32,339 nt of DNA from Salegentibacter tibetensis (GCF_020164485.1 NZ_JAIQZA010000043.1:1-32339), one strand, 5' to 3'; positions 7,648-16,981 are shown, numbered from the stretch's first letter. A program made the numbers and translations. The notes: a model not told the origin generated them from the sequence alone.

Positions 7648-7842
7648 ATGGTAGCAGTTATAATAATAGCGATGGTATTAGCCTACATGCTAATAAATAG
7701 AATTCTTGTCTGGATGATGCCAGTAAATAAAGTAGAACTAACTATAAAGGATAATAAAACTTTTATGCAATCATTATCCTTTAGGAAAGTAGCCGAAGCA
7801 ATTATAGAATATTTTAAATCGCTCACTAAAAAAGGTGGCTAA
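7648..7842 (+). CDS. Small single-span membrane protein
   Basis: Sixty-four residues: an N-terminal membrane span (VAVIIIAMVLAYMLI), a second hydrophobic patch (ILVWMMPVNK), then a polar tail ending SLTKKGG. It shares layout and the 'MP-x-(N/K)-K' step after the span with the protein at 6962-7144. No family is recognised. It lies about 100 nt before the start of recognisable RHS sequence at 7949. Real but of unknown function is my best guess. Confidence 0.45.
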   Translation: MVAVIIIAMVLAYMLINRILVWMMPVNKVELTIKDNKTFMQSLSFRKVAEAIIEYFKSLTKKGG

Positions 7843-7948
7843 CTCCTGCAAAGTATTTATATTTAAACTCGTTCTTTGAATTAACTAAGAGTGTTTCTGG
7901 CGGTAAGTGCTGAAAAATTTGACCGGTTAGTGAATTTTTTGCGGTAAG

Positions 7949-9262
7949 TATGACACCAATGGCAATATGACCAGGGATGACAACAAAGGAATTACAGATA
8001 TTACCTACAACCATCTTAATTTACCAACGAGTGTTAGCATAGGTGGCGGAACAATTTCTTATATTTACGATGCAACCGGGGTAAAACAGCGAAAAGTGGC
8101 AGTAGGTACAACAACAGATTACGCAGGGAACTATATTTATCAGGGAACTACGCTGCAGTTTTTTAATCATCCTGAAGGCTATGTAGAGAATAACTCGGGA
8201 ACTTATAAGTATCATTATCAATACAATGACCACCTCGGAAATGTACGGTTAAGCTACACTGATGGCAATGGTGATGGTTCTATAGATCCTGCCACGGAAA
8301 TTATCCTGGAGAAAAACTACTATCCTTTTGGACTGACCCACCAAGGCTATAATGGTGGAGGCAGCAGTTATGGTAACGATGCTGCGAAACGATATGGTTT
8401 CGGGGGGAAGGAACTCCAGGATGAAACCTTCTCAGGAAATACCTTGGACTGGTATGACATCTCGGCACGAAACTACGATCCGGCTCTAGGAAGGTGGAAT
8501 AATATTGATCCATTGGCAGAGCAGATGAGAAGACATTCTCCATATAATTATGCGTTTGATAATCCTATTTACTTTATTGATCCCGATGGAATGGCACCGT
8601 TTGGGTTTGACGGAATTATATAGATAAGGACGGAAATAAGATTGGGGAAGATTCAAAAGGAGAATCAGATGGAAGAGTGTATGTGGTTAAGGGAAGTGCT
8701 GAAAGGAAAGTTAATGAAAGTACAGAAGGTGGTAATACGATTGAAACTTCTGAATTAAAAGATTCTAAGGTGTTTGAATTAGCTACTAATGAGGATAGGC
8801 AATCTCAAAAAAATGGAATTTATAAAGAATCTTCAGGAGTAGACGATCAGGAGTTTGCACAAGTAAATATGAAAGTTGGAGGTGTCGAAGGTACTGTGGC
8901 AGAAATTGTGCAAGGTGAAAAAGTAGTAAAAGGAGACAAAAAAAGCTTCTGTTACTCCTAATCCTTATCTCGCTAAGGCTCATGCAAGCTACAATAATAA
9001 AACGATGGATGTCGAGGTTACGTCAGTTACACATACTCATAATGTTGACTTTGGAAAAATTAATAATAATTCCAATATGTCTGGTGCTGGCACCCCGAGT
9101 CCAAAAGATAAAAAATTCGCAAAAAATAACCCTTCAATGAATACTTCAGTAATAAATACTAGAGATAATAATGTTCATGTTTTAAATGCTAAAGGTAAAT
9201 ACATAACCATTAGTACGAGTACCTATTTTAAAAAAATATTAAAGAGCTGTGATGATTCGTAA
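7949..9262 (+). pseudogene. Second orphan RHS tip, frameshifted, with JAB-like C-terminal domain
   Basis: RHS sequence begins abruptly at 7949 (YDTNGNMTRDDNKGITD) and carries a full core: YQYNDHLGNVRLSYTDG, NYYPFGLTHQGYN, RYGFGGKE, LGRWNNIDPLAEQMRRHSPY and IDPDGMAP. The frame is lost near 8610: the natural continuation NYIDKDGNKIGED is in another frame (8620-8961). A second shift lies at the A7 run 8938-8944, after which VTPNPYLAKAHASYNN continues to 9262. The restored C-terminal domain has HTHN and, some 20 residues later, SPKD, which resembles the H-x-H...S-x-x-D metal site of JAB-like toxin domains. With two shifts it is probably inactive, serving at most as a recombination donor. Sequencing error at the A7 run is possible for the second shift only. 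Confidence 0.7.
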
Positions 9263-10130
9263 ATATTCAATATTGGCATTATTTTTTTTAATTTCTCTTA
9301 GTGTGTTCTCCCAAAATATCCAGCGTAGTTATACTTCAAGTTTTGCAAAATTACAGGATAGTCTAGAAAAAGAAATGGGAAGGGAATCTATGCGTACTTT
9401 TCAACTCAAAGAAATTTCTGAACATAAAAACTCTATATCCTTGCAGGTGATAGGAGATGATGAGTATAGAGAATTTGTGAGGAAGCGTGATGCTTTTACG
9501 AAGGTTCGAATTTTATATTTAAACAATATAAACTTCGAAAATTTTAAAAATTATCCATTCGATGCATTCCCCAATCTACTTGCAGTTAAAATAGGCAATT
9601 GTAAAAATATAAATTTTGATAATTTTATTTCAAGTTTAGCTAATAACGGATCGATTAAACAATTGCATTTTAAAGATTTAGATTTCGATGAATGGAATTT
9701 AGATATAAACGCTTTAAAGAGTCTAAGAGTAATTACGATTGATAACTGTAAATTTCAACAAATCACTCGTATATCCTTGAATTTAGATGAATTTACAGTT
9801 AATAACTTTGACGGTGGTAGAATGGATACCGATATGTTGCTACTGGATAAAGTAAGAATAGTCAAAATCAATAATAGTTTATTGAAAACATTTCCCTATA
9901 GTTTATCAAATACTGTAAAATTAAGCCATTTGGATTTATCAGGGAGTAAGATTAGAAAGGTTGTTTGTGGAAATATACTGGGTTTTGAAGACTTATTATA
10001 CTTAGACTTAACAGAGTCAAAAATAAATTTTGATAATGTTCAATTCCCGGGTATTGATGAAAAGCTTTATTTAATAAAAAATTCTGATTTAGAAATAATC
10101 GAGAATTCAAAAATTAATATACATCAATAA
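9252..10130 (+). CDS. Secreted leucine-rich-repeat-like protein, candidate immunity partner
   Basis: About 292 residues with a signal peptide ending SVFSQ (about residues 1-20), so exported. The body has irregular leucine-rich-repeat-like units of about 22-25 residues: VRILYLNNINFENF, SIKQLHFKDLDFDEW, LRVITIDNCKF, LSHLDLSGSKIRKV and LLYLDLTESKINFDN. I take ATG 9252; a GTG at 9249 is the alternative. The start overlaps the end of the broken RHS tip by 11 nt, the position expected for an immunity gene, and an exported immunity protein would fit a toxin acting outside the cytoplasm. The frame is intact although its partner is broken. Confidence 0.6.
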   Translation: MIRKYSILALFFLISLSVFSQNIQRSYTSSFAKLQDSLEKEMGRESMRTFQLKEISEHKNSISLQVIGDDEYREFVRKRDAFTKVRILYLNNINFENFKNYPFDAFPNLLAVKIGNCKNINFDNFISSLANNGSIKQLHFKDLDFDEWNLDINALKSLRVITIDNCKFQQITRISLNLDEFTVNNFDGGRMDTDMLLLDKVRIVKINNSLLKTFPYSLSNTVKLSHLDLSGSKIRKVVCGNILGFEDLLYLDLTESKINFDNVQFPGIDEKLYLIKNSDLEIIENSKINIHQ

Positions 10131-10149
10131 CTTGAATAGTGTCAAGAAA

Positions 10150-10544
10150 AGAGAATTACAGTTTTTATTTATCCATTAACTTCTCTAAATACGAAACCCT
10201 TGTCCTTCTCTGCCTGGACCAGTCGCTCGTAAAGCTCTACGACTTTATTAATGGGATTAAAGGTGCAGTGGTAGTTAAACGTTCGTTCGCTATTGTCTTG
10301 GAAGTTGTTGAAGTAATTAATTACTGCCTCTAGGGAAAAACGTTTAATACCTTAAGGAGATACCCCCTCCTTTCGAAACTCTTTGTAGTAATTCTTCCTC
10401 AATAGTTTCACTCTGCTCGATATGTGAAACACTCTGTTGGGGAATTCCCAGATCTTCTGCAGGGGTATCCTGTTTCATACCACACAGTTCAGGAATGCGG
10501 GTAATTTTAGTGCCTATTTGGTTTGGTTTATTGGTGTTCTCCAT
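10150..10544 (-). pseudogene. Decayed XRE regulator, copy 1
   Basis: Reading the minus strand from 10544 gives an HTH start (IGTKITRIPELCGMKQD, then LGIPQQSVSHIEQSETIEEE). Other frames downstream give NYHCTFNP and VELYERLVQAEKDK. Both halves match the relic at 17025-17400 (LGISQQSVSHIEQSKT; NHQCTFNPLDK; LYERLVQAEKDK), so the two are decayed copies of one gene. Frameshifts in the middle break the frame. Confidence 0.65.
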
Positions 10545-10565
10545 AGTAATATAGTTTGGTTGGTT

Positions 10566-10735
10566 AAGGTATTGATTTAGTTTTATAGCTTTAATCAGGT
10601 TGTCTATTACATAGAACAGATGCTCTTTATCTTCTTTCGGCAGGTGCTTTATACCATTGATGCGTTAAAGCAATTCTCTGTCGTATTTGGAGAGTTCCCC
10701 TTCGCCTACGACGTGATCTATCCAAACTTAGAGTG
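10566..10735 (-). pseudogene. C-terminal relic of another XRE regulator
   Basis: The minus strand encodes DHVVGEGELSKYDRELL, an in-frame stop (TAA where CAA would give Gln), then RINGIKHLPKEDKEHLFYVI and DNLIKAIK. This is the dimerisation helix region of small Bacteroidota XRE regulators; compare LNTEDREHIFTTINALVRDA in the intact gene at 2079-2408. No HTH precedes it, so it is a remnant. Confidence 0.6.
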
Positions 10736-10807
10736 AGTTCAGAACTTTTAAAAACAAAACCGTAAAAACTTGAGGGTTTCTAACTCTGGTTTTTAAATTT
10801 TCCGTGC

Positions 10808-10815
10808 TAGGTTTG
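10808..10815 (+). promoter_or_regulatory. Bacteroidota-type -7 promoter box
   Basis: TAGGTTTG matches the Bacteroidota -7 consensus TAnnTTTG and lies 38 nt before the ATG at 10854. I do not see a good -33 TTG at the right distance, so confidence is limited. Confidence 0.4.
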
Positions 10816-10853
10816 TGTCAATTAAAGAAGGCTTTATTATTTAAAAATTTACG

Positions 10854-11831
10854 ATGAACAATAGACAAAAATTCTTCCTCGTTGTTTTTTCTTTTTTTAC
10901 TATTGGAATGGTTTTCTCCCAGGAGACTCTCCAAACCGTAACGGAAAGAGGGAACACGACCACTCAGCGACTAGGTCTCTATTTAGGTGGGGTGATTGCA
11001 AATCATAATTTACTAATTGATGGACCCACTATGGACTACCGGGACCCAGTCTTTATTAATGGTAATTTGGATTACTTAGGAATCGCGTTAAAGGATGCTG
11101 CTATCAGGTTTGATACCCCTCTGGATGCGATTGACAATGCCCCTTCATCTCTAATTTTTGCCTATCCAAATTCGGGGATACCTTATGTAAGGAGGTTCGG
11201 TCAGGATCATACAATCTTCAAAATATGGAGCCCCAGGAACTCCAATAATGCATATGAATCCACCCTGGCCTTGGTTAATGGTGATGGTGAGGAGGAATTC
11301 CTGGACTTGTATAACATGAATTATCCTACTAATAGAACATTCGGCATTAGGATGCAAAAGAGGGGAACTGGGCAATACAAACCTTTCCATTTTGAATATA
11401 GCGACGGATCAGAAACTTATCCCGTTTTTACTTTAAAATCAGATAAAAGTTCTTATTTCTATGGGAATATGAGTATTGGTGCTTTAGATTCAAAAGGTTA
11501 TATGTTGGCTGTTGCAGGAGACTTTATCGCTGAATCAGCTACGGTTAAGCTTGAAGCAGACTGGCCAGATTATGTTTTCTCTGAAGAATATTCTTTGATG
11601 TCACTTTCCGAACTGGAGAAATATATTCAAATCAATAAAAGGTTGCCAAACTTACCCTCAGCTGATGAGGTGAAAGAGGATGGGATCGATCTTGGAGAGA
11701 TGAACAGGAAATTTTTAGAGAAAATAGAGGAAATAACACTCCATATAATTAAGATGAACAAGGACTACAAGGATCTGCGGGAAGAGAATTCTCTTCTGAG
11801 AGGAGAGTTGGAAAAATTAAAGAAGGGATAG
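10854..11831 (+). CDS. Secreted tail-fibre-like protein with C-terminal coiled coil
   Basis: Protein of 325 residues with a signal peptide (to VFSQ, about residue 23). A beta-rich middle carries no motif I know. The C-terminal module is seen at the end of many secreted Bacteroidota proteins near RHS genes: GYMLAVAGDFIAESATVKL, WPDYVFSEEY, SLSELEKYIQINKRLPNLPS, DGIDLGEMNRKFLEKIEEIT. It is followed by a coiled coil of about 50 residues. This module resembles phage tail-spike chaperone-type ends and probably drives trimerisation. A small secreted protein follows 1 nt later and the full RHS gene 250 nt further, suggesting a shared surface-exposed function. Confidence 0.7.
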   Translation: MNNRQKFFLVVFSFFTIGMVFSQETLQTVTERGNTTTQRLGLYLGGVIANHNLLIDGPTMDYRDPVFINGNLDYLGIALKDAAIRFDTPLDAIDNAPSSLIFAYPNSGIPYVRRFGQDHTIFKIWSPRNSNNAYESTLALVNGDGEEEFLDLYNMNYPTNRTFGIRMQKRGTGQYKPFHFEYSDGSETYPVFTLKSDKSSYFYGNMSIGALDSKGYMLAVAGDFIAESATVKLEADWPDYVFSEEYSLMSLSELEKYIQINKRLPNLPSADEVKEDGIDLGEMNRKFLEKIEEITLHIIKMNKDYKDLREENSLLRGELEKLKKG

Positions 11832-11832
11832 A

Positions 11833-12246
11833 ATGAAGAGAGTTTTATTAATCATGTTTTATGTTTTGTTTATAAACAATACGTTTTCCCAAATTTATCC
11901 CGAAAACAAAAAAGATTCGGTTATAAAAGTGACTCCTGGGAAATTCCCGGTTCAGCCGGGGCAGTTTGTAGGAGTCGCGCCAAAAAATCATCAAAAAGGT
12001 AAGAGATCCCTTCTCAAAACTCCAATGGGACATCAGCCGGTTAAGCCGACAGTTGAAAATGGAAGTTTTATTGGAGTGGGAATCAATCCTTTACCAAAAA
12101 CCGTCTTCTTGGAAAGAATAAAGAAGGGGCAAAACCTCCTTAGAAGACAGAAAACACAAGAAATTTTTGACGACACTATTACTCCCAGGAGAGAGGTAAA
12201 GGTTTTTCAAGGCTCATTTGTAGGAGTTAAGCCTAAAGAGAATTGA
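11833..12246 (+). CDS. Small secreted protein with F-(V/I)-G-V repeats
   Basis: Protein of 137 residues with a signal peptide ending NTFSQ. The mature part is basic and Pro/Lys-rich and carries three spaced repeats of one motif: PGQFVGVAPK, NGSFIGVGIN and QGSFVGVKPK, about 40-60 residues apart. No known family. It starts 1 nt after the tail-fibre-like gene, so the two are one operon, and it precedes the RHS gene. A surface or periplasmic partner of these two is possible, but no function can be assigned. The following 253 nt before the RHS gene hold no gene I can recognise. Confidence 0.6.
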   Translation: MKRVLLIMFYVLFINNTFSQIYPENKKDSVIKVTPGKFPVQPGQFVGVAPKNHQKGKRSLLKTPMGHQPVKPTVENGSFIGVGINPLPKTVFLERIKKGQNLLRRQKTQEIFDDTITPRREVKVFQGSFVGVKPKEN

Positions 12247-12499
12247 GGTGAATTGATTTCTATTTTTTATCATTACCCTCATCTCTCGTAATAAATGAAC
12301 AGATTTTTCAACTAGAGCGAGTGCAACTGCCGAATGCTGTTCAACACTCACCAGTGGCTGTATTTCTTGTAGAATTGTTGCCTTACTCTATTTCCCAGGA
12401 TGACCGTGCAGCCTTTACCCACCGTGGCTTTCTCAGGTGGATATCGCAATTTACGAAAATCTAATTTTCAATTTAAAGGATTAATTTTAAACAGGTAGG

Positions 12500-15400
12500 A
12501 TGAAAAAAATATATCTATTAATAGTTATAATTAGTCTTTTAAAAACCAGTATCTATTCTCAGGAAGATTACCTTTCAGATGAAAATTTTGTCTTTACCCG
12601 GGTATATCAAAAACCTTCTTCATCGACTGAAGGTGCAATAGAAAGTATCACCTATTTTGATGGATTAGGACGTCCCATGCAGCAGATTGCTATTCGTGCC
12701 GGTGAAGCGGCACATTCTAGTATAACCGGGATGCACTCCTGGGAGTTGGGTAGTGGTTCACTTCCTTTTTACAACCATATAGGAAATACATTAGAGAATA
12801 ATCGAATTATGGGGTATGATCCCTTTGGATATCAGGAGATTTTGTGGGAATGTGGTAATGATGTTGAAAGCGATGCTGACGGCGGCTGGAATACAGATTA
12901 TTTTTCAATTGATAACAATGCCTCTTATCGCTATTCGGTCTGGGTGAAACGAGAGGGGTCGCAGGATGGAACCACCTTTTTGGGTACCAAGAATGTAAAT
13001 GATCTAAATGATGTAGAAAATAGTAACCCCTACTTCTGGGTGGGGGATTTGCCTAATGTAGGAGAGTGGTACTTGCTTGTAGGGGTGATACATCCATATA
13101 CCTACGGGGGAAGCAACTCCGGGATCAGCGGGGTGTATGACCGCAATGGTAATATGGTCGACACCGGCAATGACTTTAAATGGCGCAGTACTACAACCAC
13201 TACCCAATTGCGTAATTATTTATATTACGCTACCGATCCTGGTACCAGGCAATATTTCTGGAAGCCTGTATTCCAGAAGATTGACGGAACAGAATCTTCA
13301 ATATCTGAATTACTTCAAAAAGCTGTTGGAGCTGATATTGTTACTCATATACCTTATGACGAATATGGTCGTCAGGTGAAAAGCTACCTGCCGCTCCCTA
13401 TGGAAGATAATAGGTTTGGAAGCTATCGTACGGTAGATATGCAAGCAGCTACAGCTTCTTATTACCTAGATAAGTATCCTGAAGATTTCCCGGGCATGAC
13501 CAAGACAACAGCAAACCCTTATGGCGAAAAACTTATTGAGCTTACTCCACTTAACAGGGTTGAGGCGCAAGCGGCAGCCGGGTATGACTGGCGATTAGGC
13601 GGTGGCCACGAAATAAAGTTTGACAGGTATACCAACGATAGCTTAGAGGTACGTTTATTTAAGATTGAACTGGATTCCTCATATACACCTACTCTTTTAC
13701 AACATCCAGACAGGTATTTTTTTCCCGGGCAGCTATATAAGACTGTAACTAAAGATGAAAACTGGACTTCCGGTTTAAACCACACTACAGAAGAATTTAA
13801 AGATAAGGAGGGGAGGGTGGTTTTAAAAAGAACCTATGCAGACGCAGGTTCTCAGAGCCAGGTACCTCACGATACGTATTACGTTTATGACGATTATGGA
13901 AATCTCTCCTATGTAATCCCGCCAAAAGTGGAAACCCCAGATGGGGTTTCACAGACAGAACTAGACGGGCTGTGTTATCAATATAAATATGATCACCGCA
14001 ACCGGCTAGTAGAGAAAAAGATTCCTGATAAGGGAGATGCCAATAATTGGGAGTCTATCGTTTATAATACACTGGATCAACCCATCCTTACCCAAGATCC
14101 GAATCTTCAGGAAAGGGGGGAGTGGTTGTTTACTAAATATGATGGTTTTGGACGTGTGGCCTATACCGGCATTGTGGCCAGTACTTCGAATCGTGTTACG
14201 CTACAGGGAGAGGCTGATGCTCATACCGCACAATATGAAGAAAGATCGGGCGGAATAGATATTGTAGGAACTACTATCTACTATACTAATAATGCGTATC
14301 CCACTAATGCCTACGCAAGTTTGAGTATTACAGATATTCACACCGAGAATTACTACGACACTTATCTGGATACTTCAAATCAGCAAGCTGGGATAAGCGT
14401 ACCCTCAGCCAATAGTTTAGGGAAGCCAATTAGCACCCGAACCAAGACCTTACCAACAGTAAGTAAAGTACTCGTTCTGGATACGGGCGAGAGGATCACC
14501 ACTGTATCGGCTTATGATGATAAGGGAAGAACGGTTTGGTCTAAATCTACAAACCCATACCTTGAAACTACAGACCTGGTGGAAAGTGACCTAGACTTTA
14601 CGGGGAAGGTGTTAAAGGATAAGACCACTCACCAGCGTGGGGAAAATGCCCCGGTTGTATTCACAAATGCTTATATGTATGACCATATGGGCCGATTATT
14701 AAAGCATATTCATTGTCTGGAAGGAGATTGTGTAATAGATGATAACCTGGTAATGGACCAGGAGGTTACCCAAACCAGCAATGTCAACGCAAGATATTCT
14801 ATAAGACTGGAGCCTGGATTCAGAGTTTCTGCTGCCAATGGAATAAATTTTTCGGCCGGTATAGGTAACACTCAAGGAGAAGTGATTGCTGCGAATACCT
14901 ATGATGAATTGGGGAACCTTGTTAAGAAAAGTGTAGGTGGTAAAGATTCTTTGGCTTTGCAAACATTAAATTACACTTATAATGTCCGGGGCTGGTTAAA
15001 AAAGATCAATGATCCTAATCAGCTAGGGGATAATTTGTTTGGGTTCGAAATAAATTATAATGATCCAAAAGCGGGGGGGCGTGCCTTATTCAACGGGAAT
15101 ATCTCAGAAGCGCACTGGAACAGTCAAAATCAAAATTATACTGGTAACCCGGTGAGCAGTAGTTATAGTTATAATTATGATGCACTCAACAGGATCAAAG
15201 GGGCCACAGATAATACCGGGAATTATAATCTTGGTCACGTTTCCTATGATAAAATGGGAAATATTTTATCTTTACAAAGGCAGGGGCATATAAATGCCGA
15301 TGCTTCGCTCTTTGGAACTATGGATAACCTGGACTATGATTATGATGGCAATAGGCTCAAAACAGTAACAGATTTCGGGAATACCACCTATGGGTTTAAG

Positions 15401-16720
15401 GATGGCAATACTACAGGTGATGATTATGGGTATGATGTCAATGGCAACTTAACATCCGATGCCAATAAAGGGATAACCGCAGGCGGTATTGAGTATAATC
15501 ATTTGAACATGCCTACAAAGATTACGGTAAGTAATGCGGGTAGCAACAATGGGGTTATCGATTATGTTTACACTGCCGACGGTATAAAACTCCAAAAGAA
15601 AAAGACACAGGGAGGAGTAATGACCACCACCGATTATGCCGGGGACTTTGTTTACGAAAACAATTCGTTAAAACAGTTTTACCAGCCTGAGGGTTACGTA
15701 GAATTAGATGGAAGCGACTGGCAGTATGTATACCAGTACAAGGATATCTGGGGGAACACCCGAATCACCTATGCCGATGATGATAACAGCGGTAGTGTAA
15801 CTAGTTCTGAAATACGAAGGGAGCAAAACTACTATCCATTTGGATTGGAACACCAAGGTTATAATATTGCCTCTTATGGAGCCAAGAATAATCTAAAAAC
15901 TTACCAGGGGCAGGAGTTTAATGAGGACCTTGAACTTAACGTACATGAATTTAGGTTTAGGGTTTATGATCCCGCAATTGGCAGGTTTTGGCAGGTAGAT
16001 CCTTTGGCGGAGGATTATACTTACAATTCTACATATGCTTTTCAGGAAAATAAGCTGGGGCTGGGAGTTGAATTAGAAGGTCTTGAGTTAGGCCCTTCCA
16101 ATAGTGCGGCTTTACATCAAGCGCGTCTAAAGGCTGCCGACAAGTTGGAAGCTCGCGGTAAAACTAATGAAGCAAATGCATTACGTAAAGCATCTAATAA
16201 ACAACAGGAGTATAATACTGCGGCAGCAACTCTTGTAGTCCCTGGGCCTGAAGATGTAGTAATGGCAGGATTGTTAGCTACTAAAATAGGTGGGGCTGGT
16301 TTAAAATTTATAAGTAAGTATGCTGATGAAGCTGGAAGCTTATTAAAAAATATTTTGACTAAAGGAGACAACGTTGTTAAATCCTTTGATGATTTAGCAG
16401 ATGCTGGAAAAATTAATGCTTCTGAAGTTAAGTTTAGCCAAAATAGTATAAGCGGTAATTTCAAAGATGGAAATAGTGTTGAAAGTTTAACAAAAGGTCT
16501 AAAAGATGGAAGTATAGATCCTAGTAGTATACCTGCAGTAAGAATAACCAATAAAGATGGTAAAATATATACTTTAGATAATCGAAGATTAAAAGCTTTT
16601 CAAGATGCTGGAATAGAGGTTAATTATCAAAAGGTCGATTATAGTAGTCTTCCGAAAAGTGAACTCAGAAAATTCACCACAACTAATGGAGGGGAAAGTA
16701 TTAAAATTAGAGGGCAATAA
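12500..16720 (+). CDS. Full-length RHS repeat protein with ParB-like C-terminal toxin
   Basis: Protein of 1406 residues with a signal peptide (MKKIYLLIVIISLLK, cleaved after SIYSQ). It then has a DUF6443-like N-terminus (YFDGLGRPMQQIAIRAGE) interrupted by a Trp/Tyr/Gly-rich, lectin-like segment (about residues 112-262). A long YD-repeat region (about 280-1100: YDEYGR, YDDYGNLSYV, YDKMGN, YDYDGNRLK, YDVNGNLTSD) would form the shell that encloses the toxin. The core ends NYYPFGLEHQGYN and VYDPAIGRFWQVDPLAED (about 1110-1180). The C-terminal variable part ends in a ParB/sulfiredoxin-like domain (about 1310-1406) with YTLDNRRLKAFQDAG, the DNRR motif resembling the GxRR of ParB nucleases. A small immunity candidate follows 1 nt later. 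Export plus Bacteroidota origin suggests release by type IX or another secretion route; no type IX C-terminal domain is visible. Confidence 0.88.
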   Translation: MKKIYLLIVIISLLKTSIYSQEDYLSDENFVFTRVYQKPSSSTEGAIESITYFDGLGRPMQQIAIRAGEAAHSSITGMHSWELGSGSLPFYNHIGNTLENNRIMGYDPFGYQEILWECGNDVESDADGGWNTDYFSIDNNASYRYSVWVKREGSQDGTTFLGTKNVNDLNDVENSNPYFWVGDLPNVGEWYLLVGVIHPYTYGGSNSGISGVYDRNGNMVDTGNDFKWRSTTTTTQLRNYLYYATDPGTRQYFWKPVFQKIDGTESSISELLQKAVGADIVTHIPYDEYGRQVKSYLPLPMEDNRFGSYRTVDMQAATASYYLDKYPEDFPGMTKTTANPYGEKLIELTPLNRVEAQAAAGYDWRLGGGHEIKFDRYTNDSLEVRLFKIELDSSYTPTLLQHPDRYFFPGQLYKTVTKDENWTSGLNHTTEEFKDKEGRVVLKRTYADAGSQSQVPHDTYYVYDDYGNLSYVIPPKVETPDGVSQTELDGLCYQYKYDHRNRLVEKKIPDKGDANNWESIVYNTLDQPILTQDPNLQERGEWLFTKYDGFGRVAYTGIVASTSNRVTLQGEADAHTAQYEERSGGIDIVGTTIYYTNNAYPTNAYASLSITDIHTENYYDTYLDTSNQQAGISVPSANSLGKPISTRTKTLPTVSKVLVLDTGERITTVSAYDDKGRTVWSKSTNPYLETTDLVESDLDFTGKVLKDKTTHQRGENAPVVFTNAYMYDHMGRLLKHIHCLEGDCVIDDNLVMDQEVTQTSNVNARYSIRLEPGFRVSAANGINFSAGIGNTQGEVIAANTYDELGNLVKKSVGGKDSLALQTLNYTYNVRGWLKKINDPNQLGDNLFGFEINYNDPKAGGRALFNGNISEAHWNSQNQNYTGNPVSSSYSYNYDALNRIKGATDNTGNYNLGHVSYDKMGNILSLQRQGHINADASLFGTMDNLDYDYDGNRLKTVTDFGNTTYGFKDGNTTGDDYGYDVNGNLTSDANKGITAGGIEYNHLNMPTKITVSNAGSNNGVIDYVYTADGIKLQKKKTQGGVMTTTDYAGDFVYENNSLKQFYQPEGYVELDGSDWQYVYQYKDIWGNTRITYADDDNSGSVTSSEIRREQNYYPFGLEHQGYNIASYGAKNNLKTYQGQEFNEDLELNVHEFRFRVYDPAIGRFWQVDPLAEDYTYNSTYAFQENKLGLGVELEGLELGPSNSAALHQARLKAADKLEARGKTNEANALRKASNKQQEYNTAAATLVVPGPEDVVMAGLLATKIGGAGLKFISKYADEAGSLLKNILTKGDNVVKSFDDLADAGKINASEVKFSQNSISGNFKDGNSVESLTKGLKDGSIDPSSIPAVRITNKDGKIYTLDNRRLKAFQDAGIEVNYQKVDYSSLPKSELRKFTTTNGGESIKIRGQ

Positions 16721-16721
16721 T

Positions 16722-16979
16722 ATGGATATAGATTTTTTAGCTGAAAAAATAGAAAACAAAGAAGACTTTGATTTATTTTTAAAATCTTTAAAGGAAGATT
16801 ATGATGTAAATAAAGCAGAATGGGGAAATGTTACCTTAGCTGATTTTTTAGAAGCTTTAGGTGTTTACTCAAAGGAAATTGAGGGGTACTATAAGAACAT
16901 GAATATCCCCTTTAACAAAAAGAATCCTTCTTGGAAGGTTTTTGCTGATATTTTATTAGGAGCAAGAATTTATGAATAA
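16722..16979 (+). CDS. Small immunity candidate (DUF7660-like)
   Basis: Acidic cytoplasmic protein of 85 residues. ATG 16722 lies 1 nt after the RHS stop; an in-frame upstream ATG at 16659 lies inside the toxin gene and is rejected. The C-terminal signature NPSWKVFADILLGARIYE, with WGNVTLADFLEALGVY before it, matches what I recall of the DUF7660 family of small single-domain proteins. Position and acidity fit an antitoxin-type immunity protein for the basic ParB-like toxin domain. A strong bidirectional terminator follows. Confidence 0.68.
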   Translation: MDIDFLAEKIENKEDFDLFLKSLKEDYDVNKAEWGNVTLADFLEALGVYSKEIEGYYKNMNIPFNKKNPSWKVFADILLGARIYE

Positions 16980-16981
16980 AT

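Noticed and set aside
10344-10544. An intact small HTH protein
   Set aside because: It has only the first two thirds of the HTH and then reads out of frame; comparison with the copy at 17.0-17.4 kb shows it is a broken gene.
16117-16551. A 144-codon minus-strand frame inside the RHS C-terminus
   Set aside because: It is antisense to a well-supported reading frame, and its hydrophobic composition is what the antisense of this sequence gives.
12500-16720. A type IX secretion C-terminal sorting domain on the RHS protein
   Set aside because: The C-terminus is a ParB-like toxin domain; no T9SS sorting signature is visible.
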